From contig NZ_JABJVV010000021.1 in NCBI RefSeq assembly GCF_013155545.1, forward strand, positions 35,769-99,768: a DNA stretch of 64,000 nucleotides, read 5' to 3'. The stretch comes from Caenimonas soli. Its GTDB lineage: Bacteria; Pseudomonadota; Gammaproteobacteria; Burkholderiales; Burkholderiaceae_C. Below, piece after piece: positions 63,565 to 64,000 of the stretch. A program made the translations under genes and the position numbers. The notes below the pieces were generated by a model. That model had not been told where the DNA came from. It saw only the letters and a list, made by a program, of their open reading frames with translations, and did no database searches. Position 1 is the first letter of the stretch. Each line of letters opens with the position of its first letter.

Positions 63565-63595
63565 GAGGACAAGGCGGCGAAGCTGCCTTGTTCTC
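63565..63595 (+). other. Long hairpin between fusA and tuf
   Basis: A 14-bp stem with two G-U pairs (63565-63578 with 63582-63595) and a GAA loop, 6 bp after the fusA stop. No U-tract follows, so it is more likely an mRNA processing or stability element that separates fusA and tuf expression than a terminator. Confidence 0.5.
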
Positions 63596-63703
63596 ACCTT
63601 GTTTGTTCTGCGACTGCGTGCCCCCCGTTGCCCGTGGCGGGGGAATCAGCAACACAGTGCAGACGTTAAACCTCACACGGGCATTGCTCTTTGGAGATCA
63701 GAA

Positions 63704-64000
<297 letters not shown>

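Overview
The window is a high-GC betaproteobacterial chromosome segment. The ribosomal proteins, the OxyR cysteine spacing, the box (aerobic benzoyl-CoA epoxidation) genes, the HemJ-like protein and the Mg-type HemB all fit Burkholderiales, most probably Comamonadaceae (Ramlibacter/Variovorax/Polaromonas-like). The genus is inference.

Layout. (1) 1-5186: oxyR and a DyP peroxidase, ubiA, proC (opposite strand) and glpD. (2) 5206-14406: the spc-alpha ribosomal operon, starting at rplN from its own sigma70-like promoter with a structured leader. It runs through secY, infA, rpmJ, rpsD, rpoA and rplQ, and is followed by initiator tRNA-Met and a strong terminator. (3) 14445-15797: a secreted protein with internal repeats. 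(4) 16149-33409: a 17 kb candidate genomic island for aerobic benzoate degradation. It is bounded by two copies of a 15-bp sequence; one copy is the 3' end of tRNA-Arg(CCG), the other lies where a decayed thiolase gene stops. Leftward it carries boxR and, from a separate promoter, boxC-boxB-boxA-ech-hbd. Rightward it carries a DUF4863 gene, boxD, bclA and a five-gene branched-chain-amino-acid-type ABC importer, presumably for benzoate. TGCA-centred palindromes in both regulatory gaps are good candidates for BoxR operators. (5) 33560-44849: dihaem cytochrome c, a TSUP permease, a lipoprotein/beta-barrel pair, a GMC oxidoreductase, mmsA with a LysR regulator, and an AtuA-like/enoyl-CoA hydratase pair. 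(6) 44992-49159: an Mla/MCE-type lipid ABC transporter (STAS-MlaE, ATPase, MCE, lipoprotein) plus a cyclic-nucleotide-binding protein. (7) 49125-60262: a mixed housekeeping block including MarC, SDR, hydrolases, GST, DUF1003-DUF72-CorA, hemB, a candidate anti-hemB small RNA, a HemJ-like gene, VanZ, a 2Fe-2S protein and dacA. (8) 60269-64000: the str operon rpsL-rpsG-fusA-tuf; tuf runs off the end.

How the genes work together. The island would import benzoate (livKHMGF), activate it to benzoyl-CoA (BclA), epoxidise the ring (BoxA/BoxB), open it (BoxC), oxidise the semialdehyde (BoxD) and carry out beta-oxidation (ECH, HBD). The last step, 3-oxoadipyl-CoA thiolysis, must come from another locus because the local thiolase is broken.

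Most notable: the tRNA-anchored island ends with the thiolase cut at the repeat; the BoxR operator architecture; the anti-hemB-type small RNA with a CCUCC loop; an orphan leftward terminator that implies an unannotated small RNA; and the spc-alpha cluster lying 46 kb from str, in the opposite order to the canonical supercluster.
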